Notes: generated from the letters alone by a model not told the origin. A DNA stretch of 64,000 nt from Psychrobacter faecalis (GCF_016107575.1 NZ_JABAST010000001.1:62001-126000), one strand, 5' to 3'; positions 36,822 through 46,837 are shown, counted from the first letter of the stretch. A program made the numbers and translations.

Positions 36822-37679
36822 ATGAATCAATCAACCATCGAGCAACTCCTATCGTTATTACCTAGAAACAAAACCATTGAATCCGCCGTTTCAGGTTTGT
36901 TTTTTTACTGTGCTGATAAACCCAGTAAAGCCGTCAGCTATATTCAAGAACCTAGTATCTGCATCGTTTTACAAGGTGCGCGCGAGATTTACTTAGGTGC
37001 CGACTGTCAAAGGTTTGACAAAAGTAATCTCATGTTTTGCCCCGTTAATATCCCTTTAAGCATGCACATAAGGCATGCGACGGTAGAGCGTCCGGTTAGC
37101 GTGCTGTCTATGAAATTAAACCTTGTTATGATTAGTGAGGTTTTAGCAAAAATACCGCCGAAACTACCTAATACTGCAGGTCATTTAGGAATAAAGTGGC
37201 AATTGGACAGTACCATCATGGCGGCGTTTGAACGCCTGATACACTTGCTTGATTATCCAAATGATATTGGTTTTCTTGCTCCATTAATTCAGCAGGAGAT
37301 TTACTATCGCCTGCTTATAGCAGAGCAAGGCAATAAATTGCGCCAACTGGTGGTCAATGGCAGCCATACGCACCGTATTAGCAAAGCTACCGATTGGATA
37401 AAGACGCATTTAAATGAGGCAATAGTTATCGAAGAATTGGCCAGTCGCTGCGGGATGAGTGTCTCAGGGTTTCATCATCATTTTAAGGAAATTACTCAGT
37501 TAAGCCCGCTTCAATACCAAAAAAGCCTGCGTTTGATGGAAGCAAGACGACTGATCCAAGCAAATGACACTCAAATCGCCCAAATCGCTATGCAAGTCGG
37601 TTATGAAAGCCCGAGCCAATTTAGCCGAGAATATAAACGCTTATTTGGCATCAGCCCGAGTGCTGAATTACAGGTCTAG
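36822..37679 (+). CDS. AraC-family transcriptional regulator
   Basis: 285 residues. An N-terminal cupin-like AraC_N domain (YIQEPSICIVLQGAREIYLG) precedes two helix-turn-helix units (IVIEELASRCGMSVSGFHHHFKEITQLSPLQYQ and ARRLIQANDTQIAQIAMQVGYESPSQFSREYKRLFG). Regulators of this subgroup often control adjacent dehydrogenase or stress genes. It is divergent from ohr with a 181-bp shared spacer, so ohr is a plausible target, unproven. Confidence 0.9.
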   Translation: MNQSTIEQLLSLLPRNKTIESAVSGLFFYCADKPSKAVSYIQEPSICIVLQGAREIYLGADCQRFDKSNLMFCPVNIPLSMHIRHATVERPVSVLSMKLNLVMISEVLAKIPPKLPNTAGHLGIKWQLDSTIMAAFERLIHLLDYPNDIGFLAPLIQQEIYYRLLIAEQGNKLRQLVVNGSHTHRISKATDWIKTHLNEAIVIEELASRCGMSVSGFHHHFKEITQLSPLQYQKSLRLMEARRLIQANDTQIAQIAMQVGYESPSQFSREYKRLFGISPSAELQV

Positions 37680-37740
37680 AATTAAGCAGTCAAAATCAAA
37701 GAATATAAGTATTATCAAAACTGACAATCACGTTCATAAA

Positions 37741-38361
37741 TTAGCGCCTAAATTCATGCTCATCTGTTTTTTTAGCAATAAACTGTACCACCGCACTCAA
37801 ACCTTGATGGCGCTTACCTTCAGAAATCATGCGCTGCTTTTCGATACCCGTTATTTCTTCTAACTCTGCCAGCTCAGCACGCAAAACTGCTAACGAACCA
37901 AAGCGCTCTTTTTGTGTTGCAGGAGGTCCGCCGACAGCGTCCATGCTTAGCTGCTGCTCGGTATAAGACTCTAAGATAAACACGCCCTCTGGCTTGAGCG
38001 CTGGTGCAATCTGCCCATGAACGTGCTGGCGTATGGCTGGCGGCAGATGCGCCCAGATAGCAACGATACTGTCCCACCGTGCTTGGCCAAACTCATAGTC
38101 AGCTAAATCAGCAACTTGAGTGATGATATCAACGCCTCTATCTTGCGCCAGCTTTAAAGCTTTATTTAATCCTACGTTAGACATATCCATGGCGGACACT
38201 TCGTACCCTTGTTCTGCTAAAAAAACTGCATTCCTGCCTTCGCCTTCAGCCAAACATAACACCCTGCCACCTAGCGGTATTTTTTGAAAATTTTCTTTTA
38301 AAAAGTCATTGGGCTCGGTACCAAAAATATATTCTGCTTCGTCATAGCGCTCGTTCCACAT
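37741..38361 (-). CDS. Class I SAM-dependent methyltransferase (TehB-like)
   Basis: 206 residues. MWNERYDEAEYIFGTEPNDFL is the usual N terminus of this group, followed by motif I VLCLAEGEGRNAVFLAEQGYEVSAMDMS and motif II-like WDSIVAIWAHLPPAIRQHV. It resembles small methyltransferases that act on toxic anions or small thiols, but the substrate cannot be read from sequence. Convergent with the AraC gene. Confidence 0.8.
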   Translation of the reverse strand: MWNERYDEAEYIFGTEPNDFLKENFQKIPLGGRVLCLAEGEGRNAVFLAEQGYEVSAMDMSNVGLNKALKLAQDRGVDIITQVADLADYEFGQARWDSIVAIWAHLPPAIRQHVHGQIAPALKPEGVFILESYTEQQLSMDAVGGPPATQKERFGSLAVLRAELAELEEITGIEKQRMISEGKRHQGLSAVVQFIAKKTDEHEFRR

Positions 38362-38399
38362 GGTTTTTCCCTTTTTATTGCATTGGTTTTTAATTTTTG

Positions 38400-38411
38400 C
38401 TTAGGCTATTT
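38400..38411. repeat. Short repeat CTTAGGCTATTT, copy 3
   Basis: Third exact copy of the 12-mer, 38 bp upstream of the methyltransferase start codon. Confidence 0.5.
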
Positions 38412-38614
38412 ATTTTCTATTGATAAAATTTTAGGCTTTAATCTCGCAGCTAGTGTGCTATTAGTTAAATAAAGATGGTGATAAAAAACAGTTGACTTAA
38501 CTTGTATATTCGTAATATAACATATAATAATATATTCAATTATTGGAATATATTAGATATTGATGTGTTATCCATGGATGGTCACATCACCGTCAGATTT
38601 AGGGAGGAAGTCAC

Positions 38615-38950
38615 ATGATTCGTTTCAGCTACACTCTCAAATGCTGGGCATTAGGTATCAGCTACTATGTAGGCTTTTACTTTATCGTCCTCTCAAGCAA
38701 TCCTGACTTCGCCAAATATCTCTATATTCTGGCTGTCAGCACCCTACTTTTCCCGATCGCCAAACGCGCTGTCGATGTCATCACCGATTTTATCGCGCCG
38801 CACAGCATTATCTTTAATGGTCTATTATCATCATTACTCATTAACATTGTAATTTGGGTTTTAACGCCGTTTATCGTCGCCATGACCCTTATCGCCTTGC
38901 TGTTTTATGCGATGGGCGTGGTGACAGAAAATATAAGAGCAAAACCCTAA
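38615..38950 (+). CDS. Small integral membrane protein, unknown
   Basis: 111 residues with about four hydrophobic segments (roughly 8-28, 36-53, 65-84 and 85-103) and a short charged C-terminal tail. No family recognised; a loose resemblance to phage-holin-IV/YvlD-type small membrane proteins is possible. A strong GGGAGGAAG site precedes the ATG, so it is very likely expressed. Monocistronic, flanked by AT-rich spacers. Confidence 0.75.
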   Translation: MIRFSYTLKCWALGISYYVGFYFIVLSSNPDFAKYLYILAVSTLLFPIAKRAVDVITDFIAPHSIIFNGLLSSLLINIVIWVLTPFIVAMTLIALLFYAMGVVTENIRAKP

Positions 38951-39407
38951 AGCAAATTTTGGCGCTTATTAAGTGCTTTAAACTAACTATAGTAGAATTA
39001 CTCTAAAATCGATACAGTGCGACTGGGATGAATTTTTCGTAGCCTCTGTGATAACAGCAAGCAAGGAAAATTTATACCAGTCGCAAAAATCTATAACGTG
39101 TCGCTTTTATTTTACACTGACTATATTAAAGTAGAGACAAAATCATATTATCTTTGCTTTGAAGGTGGATTTAATGAGTTTACGGCCTTATTCAGATAAA
39201 AACGTTTAGCGCTTACTATTTATAATATAAAGTTTTTTATTTTATTATGCGTGATGTAATAAATATTCATTGTTAATCCCTACCTAAAAGGCTTATGCTA
39301 TAAGGTCAACCATATAGACTTACCAATGCAAGGCTACTACTGTCATGTTAACAAATGACGGTATCTTTGCGTCTTAATCAGGGCTTTTTATTGAAAGGAT
39401 TTATTGC
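38951..39407. other. Intergenic region upstream of aspA
   Basis: About 457 bp. Contains the hairpin at 39018-39085. No open frame with a ribosome-binding site seen. The aspA promoter must lie in the right half but no strong match was placed. Confidence 0.4.
39018..39085. repeat. 68-bp imperfect palindrome
   Basis: Outer arms TGCGACTGG / CCAGTCGCA match perfectly and an inner AT-rich part (GAATTTTTC / GGAAAATTT) nearly so. No T run on either side, so not a simple terminator. Could be a small repeated element or a regulatory structure. Confidence 0.6.
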
Positions 39408-40820
39408 ATGACAACTGCTACTCGCCAAGAACATGACCTACTCGGCTATCGTGACGTGCCCGCTGATGCTTACTATGGTATCCAAACCCTACGTGCTTTT
39501 GAAAACTTTACTGTCAGTGGAGTGCGCTTAAACCAGTTTTCGACCTTTATTCGTGCCTTTGCCACCGTTAAAAAAGCGGCAGCGATTGCCAATAATAAAG
39601 TAGGTGTACTAAATGACACCGTTAAAGACGCTATCGCAGCGGCGTGCGATGATTTAATTGCTGATAAATATCATGATCAGTTTATCGTTGATATGTTCCA
39701 AGGCGGTGCAGGTACGTCAACCAATATGAACGCCAACGAAGTGATTGCTAACCGTGCTTTAGAAATCCTAGGCTACGAAAAAGGCGACTATCAGCACGTG
39801 CATCCAAATAACGATGTCAACTTGTCACAATCAACCAACGACGCCTATCCTACAGCGATGAATGTGGCGTTAGATGAATACTGTGTCCATCTATTAAGTA
39901 AAATGGATATCTTGTATAACAGCCTTAAGAAAAAAAGCGCGGAGCTTGCCGATCAATTAAAAATGGGTCGCACGCATTTGCAAGACGCTGTGCCTATGAC
40001 CGCGGGTCAAGAGTTCAACGCCTTTGCAACCATGATCAAAAAAGAGATGGATCGTATCGAATCTACTCGTGCGCTGTTTCATGAAATCAATATGGGCGGC
40101 ACAGCAATTGGTACGGGCTTGAATGCACCAGCGGGCTATTCTGAAGAAGTTGCCAAAACCTTGTCTGATTTGACTGGCAGACCTTATTATATTGCTGAAG
40201 ATTTGATTGAAGCGACACAAGACACCAGTGCTTATGTGGCTTTGTCTGGCAATTTGCGTCTCTTTGCTGCGCGTTTATCTAAGATTGCCCATGACTTACG
40301 TTTGCAGTCTTCGGGTCCGCGAGCTGGTTTGGCGCAATATCGCTTGCCTGAAATGCAGCCTGGTAGCTCCATCATGCCGGGTAAAGTAAACCCTGTGATC
40401 CCTGAAGTGGTGAACCAAGCTTGCTTCCATGTCATGGGTATCGACCATACTATCGCTATGGCGTCAGAAAACGGTCAGCTACAGCTCAACGTCTTTGAGC
40501 CCGTCATTGCCTTTAACTTGTTTACCGGTATGAGCATGCTGGCTAATATCTGTGAGATGTTTGCCACGCGCTGTATTGATGGTCTGATGATGAACAACGA
40601 GGCATGTAGTGTCGAGGTATTCAATAATATCGGTCTGGTCACCGCGCTAAATCCGCACCTTGGTTATGACGCCTCTTCTTTTGTTGCGAGAAGAGCTCAA
40701 GAAACTGGCGGCAGTGTTTACGACATCGTATTAGAAGAAAAACTGATGGACAAAGAAACTCTAGATGATATTTTGTCTCCTGCCAATATGGTGTATCCAA
40801 AGGTTAGAGTATTGCTATAG
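39408..40820 (+). CDS. aspA: Aspartate ammonia-lyase
   Basis: 470 residues, fumarase/aspartase superfamily. Signature GSSIMPGKVNPVIPEVVNQ near residue 325 and GRTHLQDAVPMT near 187; the GxxxxSSxMPxKxN loop supplies the catalytic Ser. Converts aspartate to fumarate and ammonium. AAAGGA lies before the ATG. Sits upstream of a perfect terminator. The convergent gene beyond it is unrelated. Confidence 0.95.
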   Translation: MTTATRQEHDLLGYRDVPADAYYGIQTLRAFENFTVSGVRLNQFSTFIRAFATVKKAAAIANNKVGVLNDTVKDAIAAACDDLIADKYHDQFIVDMFQGGAGTSTNMNANEVIANRALEILGYEKGDYQHVHPNNDVNLSQSTNDAYPTAMNVALDEYCVHLLSKMDILYNSLKKKSAELADQLKMGRTHLQDAVPMTAGQEFNAFATMIKKEMDRIESTRALFHEINMGGTAIGTGLNAPAGYSEEVAKTLSDLTGRPYYIAEDLIEATQDTSAYVALSGNLRLFAARLSKIAHDLRLQSSGPRAGLAQYRLPEMQPGSSIMPGKVNPVIPEVVNQACFHVMGIDHTIAMASENGQLQLNVFEPVIAFNLFTGMSMLANICEMFATRCIDGLMMNNEACSVEVFNNIGLVTALNPHLGYDASSFVARRAQETGGSVYDIVLEEKLMDKETLDDILSPANMVYPKVRVLL

Positions 40821-40838
40821 TTTATCTATAGTTAAATA

Positions 40839-40877
40839 AAAAGGCTGGATTAGCGATTGCTAATCCAGCCTTTTTTT
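40839..40877. terminator. Terminator of aspA (bidirectional)
   Basis: Perfect 16-bp stem AAAAGGCTGGATTAGC with a 4-base loop followed by TTTTTTT; A run on the other side suits the convergent lipoprotein gene. Confidence 0.92.
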
Positions 40878-40936
40878 ATTGATGATAAAGATTGTTTAGA
40901 GCAAGAAGGTGCATTCATTCACCCGTGCTATCAAAA

Positions 40937-41305
40937 CTAGGCGCAGATTTCACTGACCGTTATTTGCTTTTGATATTTACCTAAAGGACCATATTTACCG
41001 ATAGCGCTGATGTTACCAACGACGCAAGTCTCGAAATATTTATAATAGCCTTGTTGATTGATACTTTTTGAATCTTTCATTAATAGCTGCTGTGGATCTG
41101 ATACGTAGTAAGTGACGCCATTAGAAACCAGTTCATGAACCTCAAAGCTTCTTTTAAACTTACCGCGTAACTGTACTTCTTTTGCCACATCATCGAGTGC
41201 GACTGCCTTTATGTCACTATTGCTACTGGCTTGTGTTTCACCACAGCCTGTAATCATAAATATAGTTGATGCAAATCCTAATATTATCAGTCTAAATTTA
41301 ATCAT
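40937..41305 (-). CDS. Predicted lipoprotein, unknown
   Basis: 122 residues. N-terminal lipoprotein signal ending in the lipobox ITGC (Cys near residue 21). The mature part has two further Cys (CVV and the penultimate ICA) and no recognised domain. Likely anchored in the outer or inner membrane. Upstream of it lies hrpA's 3' end on the same strand, 94 bp away. Confidence 0.75.
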   Translation of the reverse strand: MIKFRLIILGFASTIFMITGCGETQASSNSDIKAVALDDVAKEVQLRGKFKRSFEVHELVSNGVTYYVSDPQQLLMKDSKSINQQGYYKYFETCVVGNISAIGKYGPLGKYQKQITVSEICA

Positions 41306-41399
41306 TATTTTTTATCCTGCTAAAAAAATTACATCAATCTATTGTGTAACGCCCAGAAAAATGTTGTCAATAAATAAGTTCTAAAGCTCAAATTGAGCC

Positions 41400-44300
41400 T
41401 TAATTCACTTTCTCCCACATTTTATTTAGACGCTTCGGTGATACCGCCATGCGGGTTTTCATCGGCTGCGCGAATAGCTGAATGCGATATTCCTCAACCA
41501 TCCAGCGATATTCGCTAATGGCTTTATCATTGGCACGATTTGCCAGCCGCTCCATATGTTCATCGAGAGCGTAGACACCATCGAGGTCCGCTTCCAGATT
41601 ATGCTCAAGGCGCTCAAGACGAATCTCTAATGCTTCCAAATAACGCGGATACTGCTGCCAATGGCTATAATCCATGCGATAAACAAAATCAGCCAATTGC
41701 AAATCCTCTAGCTGGTCTTCGATATCTTCGATAGACTCGCCAAATATTTCTCTATCAAGCATGAGTAAGCTCTGACGGATACGCTGCCAACGCGTATAGA
41801 CATTTTTAAGCGTTTTTATGACATCTTGACCCGTTAATAGGAAGTTACCAGCGACGACTTCTAAGGTTTTTTCAAACTCCTCTGGCGTAAAAGGCAATTC
41901 TTCCGCAAGGGCTACGGCAATATCATCAGCGCTTTCAGGTAAATCGGCAGTATGATCGAATAGCACATAATGCTCTTCAAGCGCAGCATCCAATGCCGCA
42001 TCGATGACGATGGTTTTTAGCTTCTCCATATCGCCAAGGGGAGCAAAAGCCAATTTAAATATCTTATCAATCTGACTGGTCAGCTGTTTTTTCTTCGCGC
42101 CAAGCTTAGCTTTTATTAAAGTTAAAACCCCGATACGATGCGCCTGCAACGCTGCATTGACATCGGTATATTGGTGAATCGATACCGCCTCGCCCGACGC
42201 GTCTGCGACCAAGGCGGCAAACTGTTTCATCACCACGCCTGCACTATGATGGTTTTTGCTAAAGGCGAAATGCTCAGGGAACTCTGTATGTGTGCCTTGC
42301 TGCTCATTCACTGCTTGGCGGGTTTCACTAGCATGGCGAATTTGTAGCGTTTGTAGGTCGCGACCTTTTTCGATAATGCGGTTTTTGTCATCGACCACGC
42401 AGATTTGCGGCTGTAAATAGCGATCGATGCTAGCAGGATTAAAACTCTCAGGCGTCACCGACATAATGCCGCGACGATTTAAAGCTTGGCACAGCTGCTT
42501 TAATAAACCTTGACCACCAGCAGGCTGCAATTCATCAAACAAGCTATCGGCAGTATCAGGAATGGGGACGATTTGACGGCGAATGTCTTTGGGCAATGAC
42601 TTGAGTAATTGCAATACCAACTCATAGCGCCAACCGGGTACGCCCCACAATAGCTCAATCGCATCAAGCTGCGGTAGCGCTACCAGTGGCACACGAATGG
42701 TCACGCCATCATCATCGCTTGACGGATCAAAGACATAACGCAGCGGTAATTTTAAATCACCCAGTTTCCACACTTCTGGAAAATCGCCTGTCGTTGGCGC
42801 TTGGCTATTAAGCACGTCATCATCGGTGAAGAATAGATACTTAGTATCAGTTTTTTCCACCTCGGCCCGCCAATCTTCAAACGTTTTACGACTGGCAATA
42901 TGCTCAGGGATTTTTTTATCATAAAACTGATACAGTGCTTCTTCATCAACCAATAAATCACGGCGACGCAATTTATCTTCGATACGTTCAATATCAGCGA
43001 TTTTATCCATATTATGCTGTAAAAATGGCGCTTGCCGACCCAAATTACCGGTCACCAAACCATCACGGATAAAGATTTCTCGCGATTCAGCCAAGTTCAC
43101 TTGCTCATAGTTGGTCAGCTGTTTACTAATAATAATCAGCCCAAATAAACTAATCTGCGCGTAAGCTTTAACACGTCCCGTCTTTTTCGACCAATGCGGC
43201 TCAAAGTAGTGATATTTTAACAAGTCGCCTGCCGCTGAGATAATCCATTCAGGCTCAATCTTAGCAACGGTACGCATAAACACTTGCGAGGTTTCCACCA
43301 CTTCAAAGGCCATGACCCAAGGCGGTACTTGTTTAAACACCGTACTGGCTGGGAAAATCTTGGCTTTTTGCTGGCGCGCGGCTAAGTATTCACCACGATT
43401 TTCAGTTTTATGCGCAATCGTAGATAACAGACCCGTTAATAATGCACGATGTAAATTGGCATATTTAACGGCTTTGAGCTCTTCATCTTCAATCGCGGTA
43501 GGGTCGCTCGTCACATTATCTAAAGAAGCTTTTTTATTGCTACCTTTATTAGTAGTTTTTGCCTCCTTAACGTCGGTCAGTTTTAGCTCAGTGACCATTT
43601 GTACCAGCTGACGATGGGTTTGATTCCACTCGCGCACACGCGGGAAGCTCAAATAGTTTTTCTTGGTAAAATTCTTACGCTGATTACCAGACAGTTTGTT
43701 GCCGTCTTCGTCTTTTTCAAACAAGGCTTTCCAGAGACTTAAATAGAATAAAAAGTCGGAGTCATCTTGGCGAAATTCTGCATGCTTTTGATCCGCTTGC
43801 TGGCGCTTATTGGCAGGACGCTCGCGCGGATCTTGGACAGCAAGCGCCGCAACCACGATGAGCATTTCGCGAATACAATCAAAATCGCTACCGGCAACCA
43901 ACATACGTGCCAACCTTGGGTCGATTGGCATACGTGCCATTTTTTGCCCAGTCGGTGTCAGAACCAGATGGTCAAGACCTTTTTTGGGCTTGTTGGTTTG
44001 CTTAGCAGAAGAGGCTTCTTTTTTAGAAGTAATCGCGCCCAATTCATCGAGCAATTTATGCCCATCAGTAACTAAGCGGCTATCAGGTGGCTCAATAAAG
44101 GCAAAATCATCGACACTGCCTAAGCGCAGGTTGGCCATTTGCAAAATAACGGAGGCAAGATTGGTACGTAAAATTTCAGGTTCAGTGAACTCTGGACGAC
44201 CAGTAAAGTCCTCCTCGCTATAAAGCCGAATACAAACGCCGGGCGCGACACGACCACAACGCCCTTTACGCTGATTGGCCGCTGCTTGTGAGATGGCTTC

Positions 44301-45722
44301 AATCGGTAAACGCTGTACGCGTGAGCGATACGAATAACGCGAAATCCGCGCAAATCCTAAGTCAATCACATAGCGAATGCCGGGTACGGTCAGTGCCGTC
44401 TCGGCAACGTTGGTGGCGATAACGATACGCCGGCCGCGACCTGACGGCTGAAAGATTCGCTGCTGCTCTTCATAAGTTTGGCGAGCAAACAAGGGCAATA
44501 CTTCGGTATGTTTTGGCCCATGACGCTCAAGCACCTCTTGGAGCTCACGAATTTCAGCTTCTGTCGCCGCAAATATTAAAATATCTGCTTGATCGGCATG
44601 ACCTTTGTTTTGTGCATCGCTAAAACATTCTTCGACGGCAGCAACCACCGCGCGAGGCAGATTCTCTTCAAAGTCATCATAGCTGTCATCATCCGAGCTG
44701 TTTACTGGCTCATCGGTCAACGGACGATAACGAACTTCCACAGGGTAACTGCGACCTTCGACATTAAAAATCGGCGCAGGCACGTTACGCTTGAGCTTTT
44801 TATCATAATGGCTAAAATATTCGCTAAAGCGTCTAGTATCAAGGGTCGCTGAGGTAATAATGACTTTTAAATCAGGGCGCTTGGGCAGCAGTTTTTTTAA
44901 ATAACCCATAATAAAGTCAATATTTAAGCTACGCTCATGCGCCTCATCAATAATAATAGTATCGTACTTACTTAAAAACCGATCATGCCCCAATTCAGCC
45001 AGTAAGATACCATCGGTCATCAGCTTCACGACAGATTGTGCCGACCCTTGCTCATTAAAACGAATCTTAAAGCTGACGGTATTACCGAGCTGCTCGCCCA
45101 ATTCTTCCGCGATACGGTTTGCTACGCTGCGTGCTGCCAGTCGCCTTGGCTGAGTATGACCTATTTGCCCTGTGATACCGCGACCTGCCAGCATTGCAAG
45201 CTTTGGTAATTGCGTCGTCTTACCAGAACCGGTCTCACCTGCCACGATAATCACTTGGTTATCGATAATACCTTGAACCAAGTCATCAGCACGTTGACTC
45301 ACGGGCAAGTCAAGATTTAACTTGGCTGCTAAATCTTGAGGAATACTATCAATACGCGCTTGCACCGCTTGCTGTGAGCGGGTTTTTATTTTGTCATACT
45401 GCGCACGTTTTTTGGTTAGCCCATCCTCTGCTTTATTATCAGAACCCTTCTGATCTCTTTTATTATTAGCCACAGCGGCACGTGCCAGCTCACGCTCTAA
45501 ACGGCTGAGATAATAGCTATCTTTGGCTAAAACTGGTAAGTCAGTGGCAACCTTCACGTACGAAGATGCGTTATCACTGTTTACCGTGATATTTGAGTCA
45601 TCATTATTTGGGTTGGCGGCTTTACTTGCTTCATTTTCGTTGGAGCTAAATTCATTAGAGCTTAGGTCGTTGGTTAGGTTTTCAGTAGCAGTTTCTGCGG
45701 TATTCTTAGAAGTATTGGGCAT
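41400..45722 (-). CDS. hrpA: ATP-dependent RNA helicase HrpA
   Basis: 1,440 residues, DEAH/RHA helicase of the HrpA type (E. coli 1,300). Walker A GETGSGKTTQLPK at 162-174, motif II DEAH in IIDEAHERSL, motif III SATLDT, motif VI QRKGRCGR, then the OB and DUF3418 C-terminal region that marks HrpA rather than HrpB. An ~100-residue Asn/Ser/Asp-rich N-terminal tail is extra. HrpA acts on mRNA and rescues stalled ribosomes in E. coli. The ATG overlaps no neighbour; a CTTAGGCTATTT copy lies 5 bp upstream. Confidence 0.95.
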   Translation of the reverse strand: MPNTSKNTAETATENLTNDLSSNEFSSNENEASKAANPNNDDSNITVNSDNASSYVKVATDLPVLAKDSYYLSRLERELARAAVANNKRDQKGSDNKAEDGLTKKRAQYDKIKTRSQQAVQARIDSIPQDLAAKLNLDLPVSQRADDLVQGIIDNQVIIVAGETGSGKTTQLPKLAMLAGRGITGQIGHTQPRRLAARSVANRIAEELGEQLGNTVSFKIRFNEQGSAQSVVKLMTDGILLAELGHDRFLSKYDTIIIDEAHERSLNIDFIMGYLKKLLPKRPDLKVIITSATLDTRRFSEYFSHYDKKLKRNVPAPIFNVEGRSYPVEVRYRPLTDEPVNSSDDDSYDDFEENLPRAVVAAVEECFSDAQNKGHADQADILIFAATEAEIRELQEVLERHGPKHTEVLPLFARQTYEEQQRIFQPSGRGRRIVIATNVAETALTVPGIRYVIDLGFARISRYSYRSRVQRLPIEAISQAAANQRKGRCGRVAPGVCIRLYSEEDFTGRPEFTEPEILRTNLASVILQMANLRLGSVDDFAFIEPPDSRLVTDGHKLLDELGAITSKKEASSAKQTNKPKKGLDHLVLTPTGQKMARMPIDPRLARMLVAGSDFDCIREMLIVVAALAVQDPRERPANKRQQADQKHAEFRQDDSDFLFYLSLWKALFEKDEDGNKLSGNQRKNFTKKNYLSFPRVREWNQTHRQLVQMVTELKLTDVKEAKTTNKGSNKKASLDNVTSDPTAIEDEELKAVKYANLHRALLTGLLSTIAHKTENRGEYLAARQQKAKIFPASTVFKQVPPWVMAFEVVETSQVFMRTVAKIEPEWIISAAGDLLKYHYFEPHWSKKTGRVKAYAQISLFGLIIISKQLTNYEQVNLAESREIFIRDGLVTGNLGRQAPFLQHNMDKIADIERIEDKLRRRDLLVDEEALYQFYDKKIPEHIASRKTFEDWRAEVEKTDTKYLFFTDDDVLNSQAPTTGDFPEVWKLGDLKLPLRYVFDPSSDDDGVTIRVPLVALPQLDAIELLWGVPGWRYELVLQLLKSLPKDIRRQIVPIPDTADSLFDELQPAGGQGLLKQLCQALNRRGIMSVTPESFNPASIDRYLQPQICVVDDKNRIIEKGRDLQTLQIRHASETRQAVNEQQGTHTEFPEHFAFSKNHHSAGVVMKQFAALVADASGEAVSIHQYTDVNAALQAHRIGVLTLIKAKLGAKKKQLTSQIDKIFKLAFAPLGDMEKLKTIVIDAALDAALEEHYVLFDHTADLPESADDIAVALAEELPFTPEEFEKTLEVVAGNFLLTGQDVIKTLKNVYTRWQRIRQSLLMLDREIFGESIEDIEDQLEDLQLADFVYRMDYSHWQQYPRYLEALEIRLERLEHNLEADLDGVYALDEHMERLANRANDKAISEYRWMVEEYRIQLFAQPMKTRMAVSPKRLNKMWEKVN

Positions 45723-45727
45723 ATTTA

Positions 45728-45739
45728 CTTAGGCTATTT
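45728..45739. repeat. Short repeat CTTAGGCTATTT, copy 4
   Basis: Fourth exact copy, 5 bp upstream of the hrpA start codon, so within its 5' leader. Confidence 0.5.
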
Positions 45740-45822
45740 ATTATTTGGAAGTGCTTAGATTATGGGGGTAATTTGGGCGTGATTCAAGATGGTTATAGAA
45801 ACAGGCTAAAGCAAAAAATTCA

Positions 45823-46137
45823 CTAATTACTGGTATAAATCACCTGCCCCCTAGCTGCAGCTCCCGTAAAGAAGCTATGGAGCTTTTGCAGAGGCAGCAT
45901 AGGAAAAGGCAGGTGCAACGAAAGTAACAGTCTCTCAAACGCCACCACCTCATCAGCTAACCATTTAGCGACATCAGGCTGGATCTGTGGATTTTCATAA
46001 AGATTATCAATTAACCACGTCAGTTGTGGAAAATTGGCATTATTATGAACCTGATAAAGCGTGGTCAATAGCTCATCAGAGATTTGGCTACGCGTTTTGC
46101 GAATAACGCCGTTTTTATAGTACATATTTAAAGCCAT
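45823..46137 (-). CDS. Hypothetical protein downstream of the DUF1543 gene
   Basis: 104 residues, no family recognised. Predicted soluble and helical, with an aromatic and Leu-rich middle (residues 30-80). Starts one base after the TAA of the upstream gene and has an AAGGAGG site inside that gene's end, so the two are translated as a pair. Probably functionally tied to the DUF1543 protein. Confidence 0.7.
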   Translation of the reverse strand: MALNMYYKNGVIRKTRSQISDELLTTLYQVHNNANFPQLTWLIDNLYENPQIQPDVAKWLADEVVAFERLLLSLHLPFPMLPLQKLHSFFTGAAARGQVIYTSN

Positions 46138-46138
46138 A

Positions 46139-46747
46139 TTATCCTAACCTCCTTAAATTCTTGATACTCAGATAACCAACGTACTCTTTATCATCAGTAT
46201 TCGCAAATTCATTGTTATCGTTAGTAATCGGCTTAATTAACAACCGAACATTTGGAATAAGGTCATTGACGTTATAAATATCGTCGATATCTACCTCAAA
46301 CTTATCATCAATATGCGAGGCGGCATTAAAAGGCGACTCTTTATCTTTATAAGTAAAGGCTTTATAAAATTCGCTCTGTTTTGCTTGCTTAATAGCGTCC
46401 GCTTGAGTAGCAGCAACGATAAGCAGCTTATAATGAAACTCCTCGAAACTGCCGCGCTGATAACCCCCTAAATTGATAAAGAATAACTTTAAATCGTTGG
46501 TACTCTCTACATCGTTGGTACTCTCTGTTTGGCTACTTGATTCGACCAATTTAATCGCATAATTATCAACTTTGCTAATCGCTCGATACGAGTCAATGTG
46601 CCATTTATTTTTAACCTCAGGCCAGTGCTGATTGATATCCTCTATCAGCTCGCTGACTTGGTTAGCCACGCCAAAAAATATATCATGTTGCTCAATCAAA
46701 CGACCTTTGGGGCGACCACCAAGTTGTACCATAAACAGTGTTAGCAT
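46139..46747 (-). CDS. DUF1543-domain protein
   Basis: 202 residues. Two similar halves: MLTLFMVQLGGRPKGRLIEQHDIFFGVANQ at the start and LKLFFINLGGYQRGSFEEFHYKLLIVAATQ at about 105-135. The LGG-(Y/R)xxGxxxExH pattern in both halves is the DUF1543 signature, a domain of unknown function. A Glu/Ser/Asp linker with the repeated ESTND lies between the halves. AAGGA before the ATG. Coupled to the 104-residue gene after it. Confidence 0.78.
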   Translation of the reverse strand: MLTLFMVQLGGRPKGRLIEQHDIFFGVANQVSELIEDINQHWPEVKNKWHIDSYRAISKVDNYAIKLVESSSQTESTNDVESTNDLKLFFINLGGYQRGSFEEFHYKLLIVAATQADAIKQAKQSEFYKAFTYKDKESPFNAASHIDDKFEVDIDDIYNVNDLIPNVRLLIKPITNDNNEFANTDDKEYVGYLSIKNLRRLG

Positions 46748-46837
46748 TTTAATCAGTCCTTTTTATATATATAAAAATTATAGTTACCGCAATCAATATT
46801 ATCAGCTTGATCTAAAGACACTTTGACTATTCTCCAG

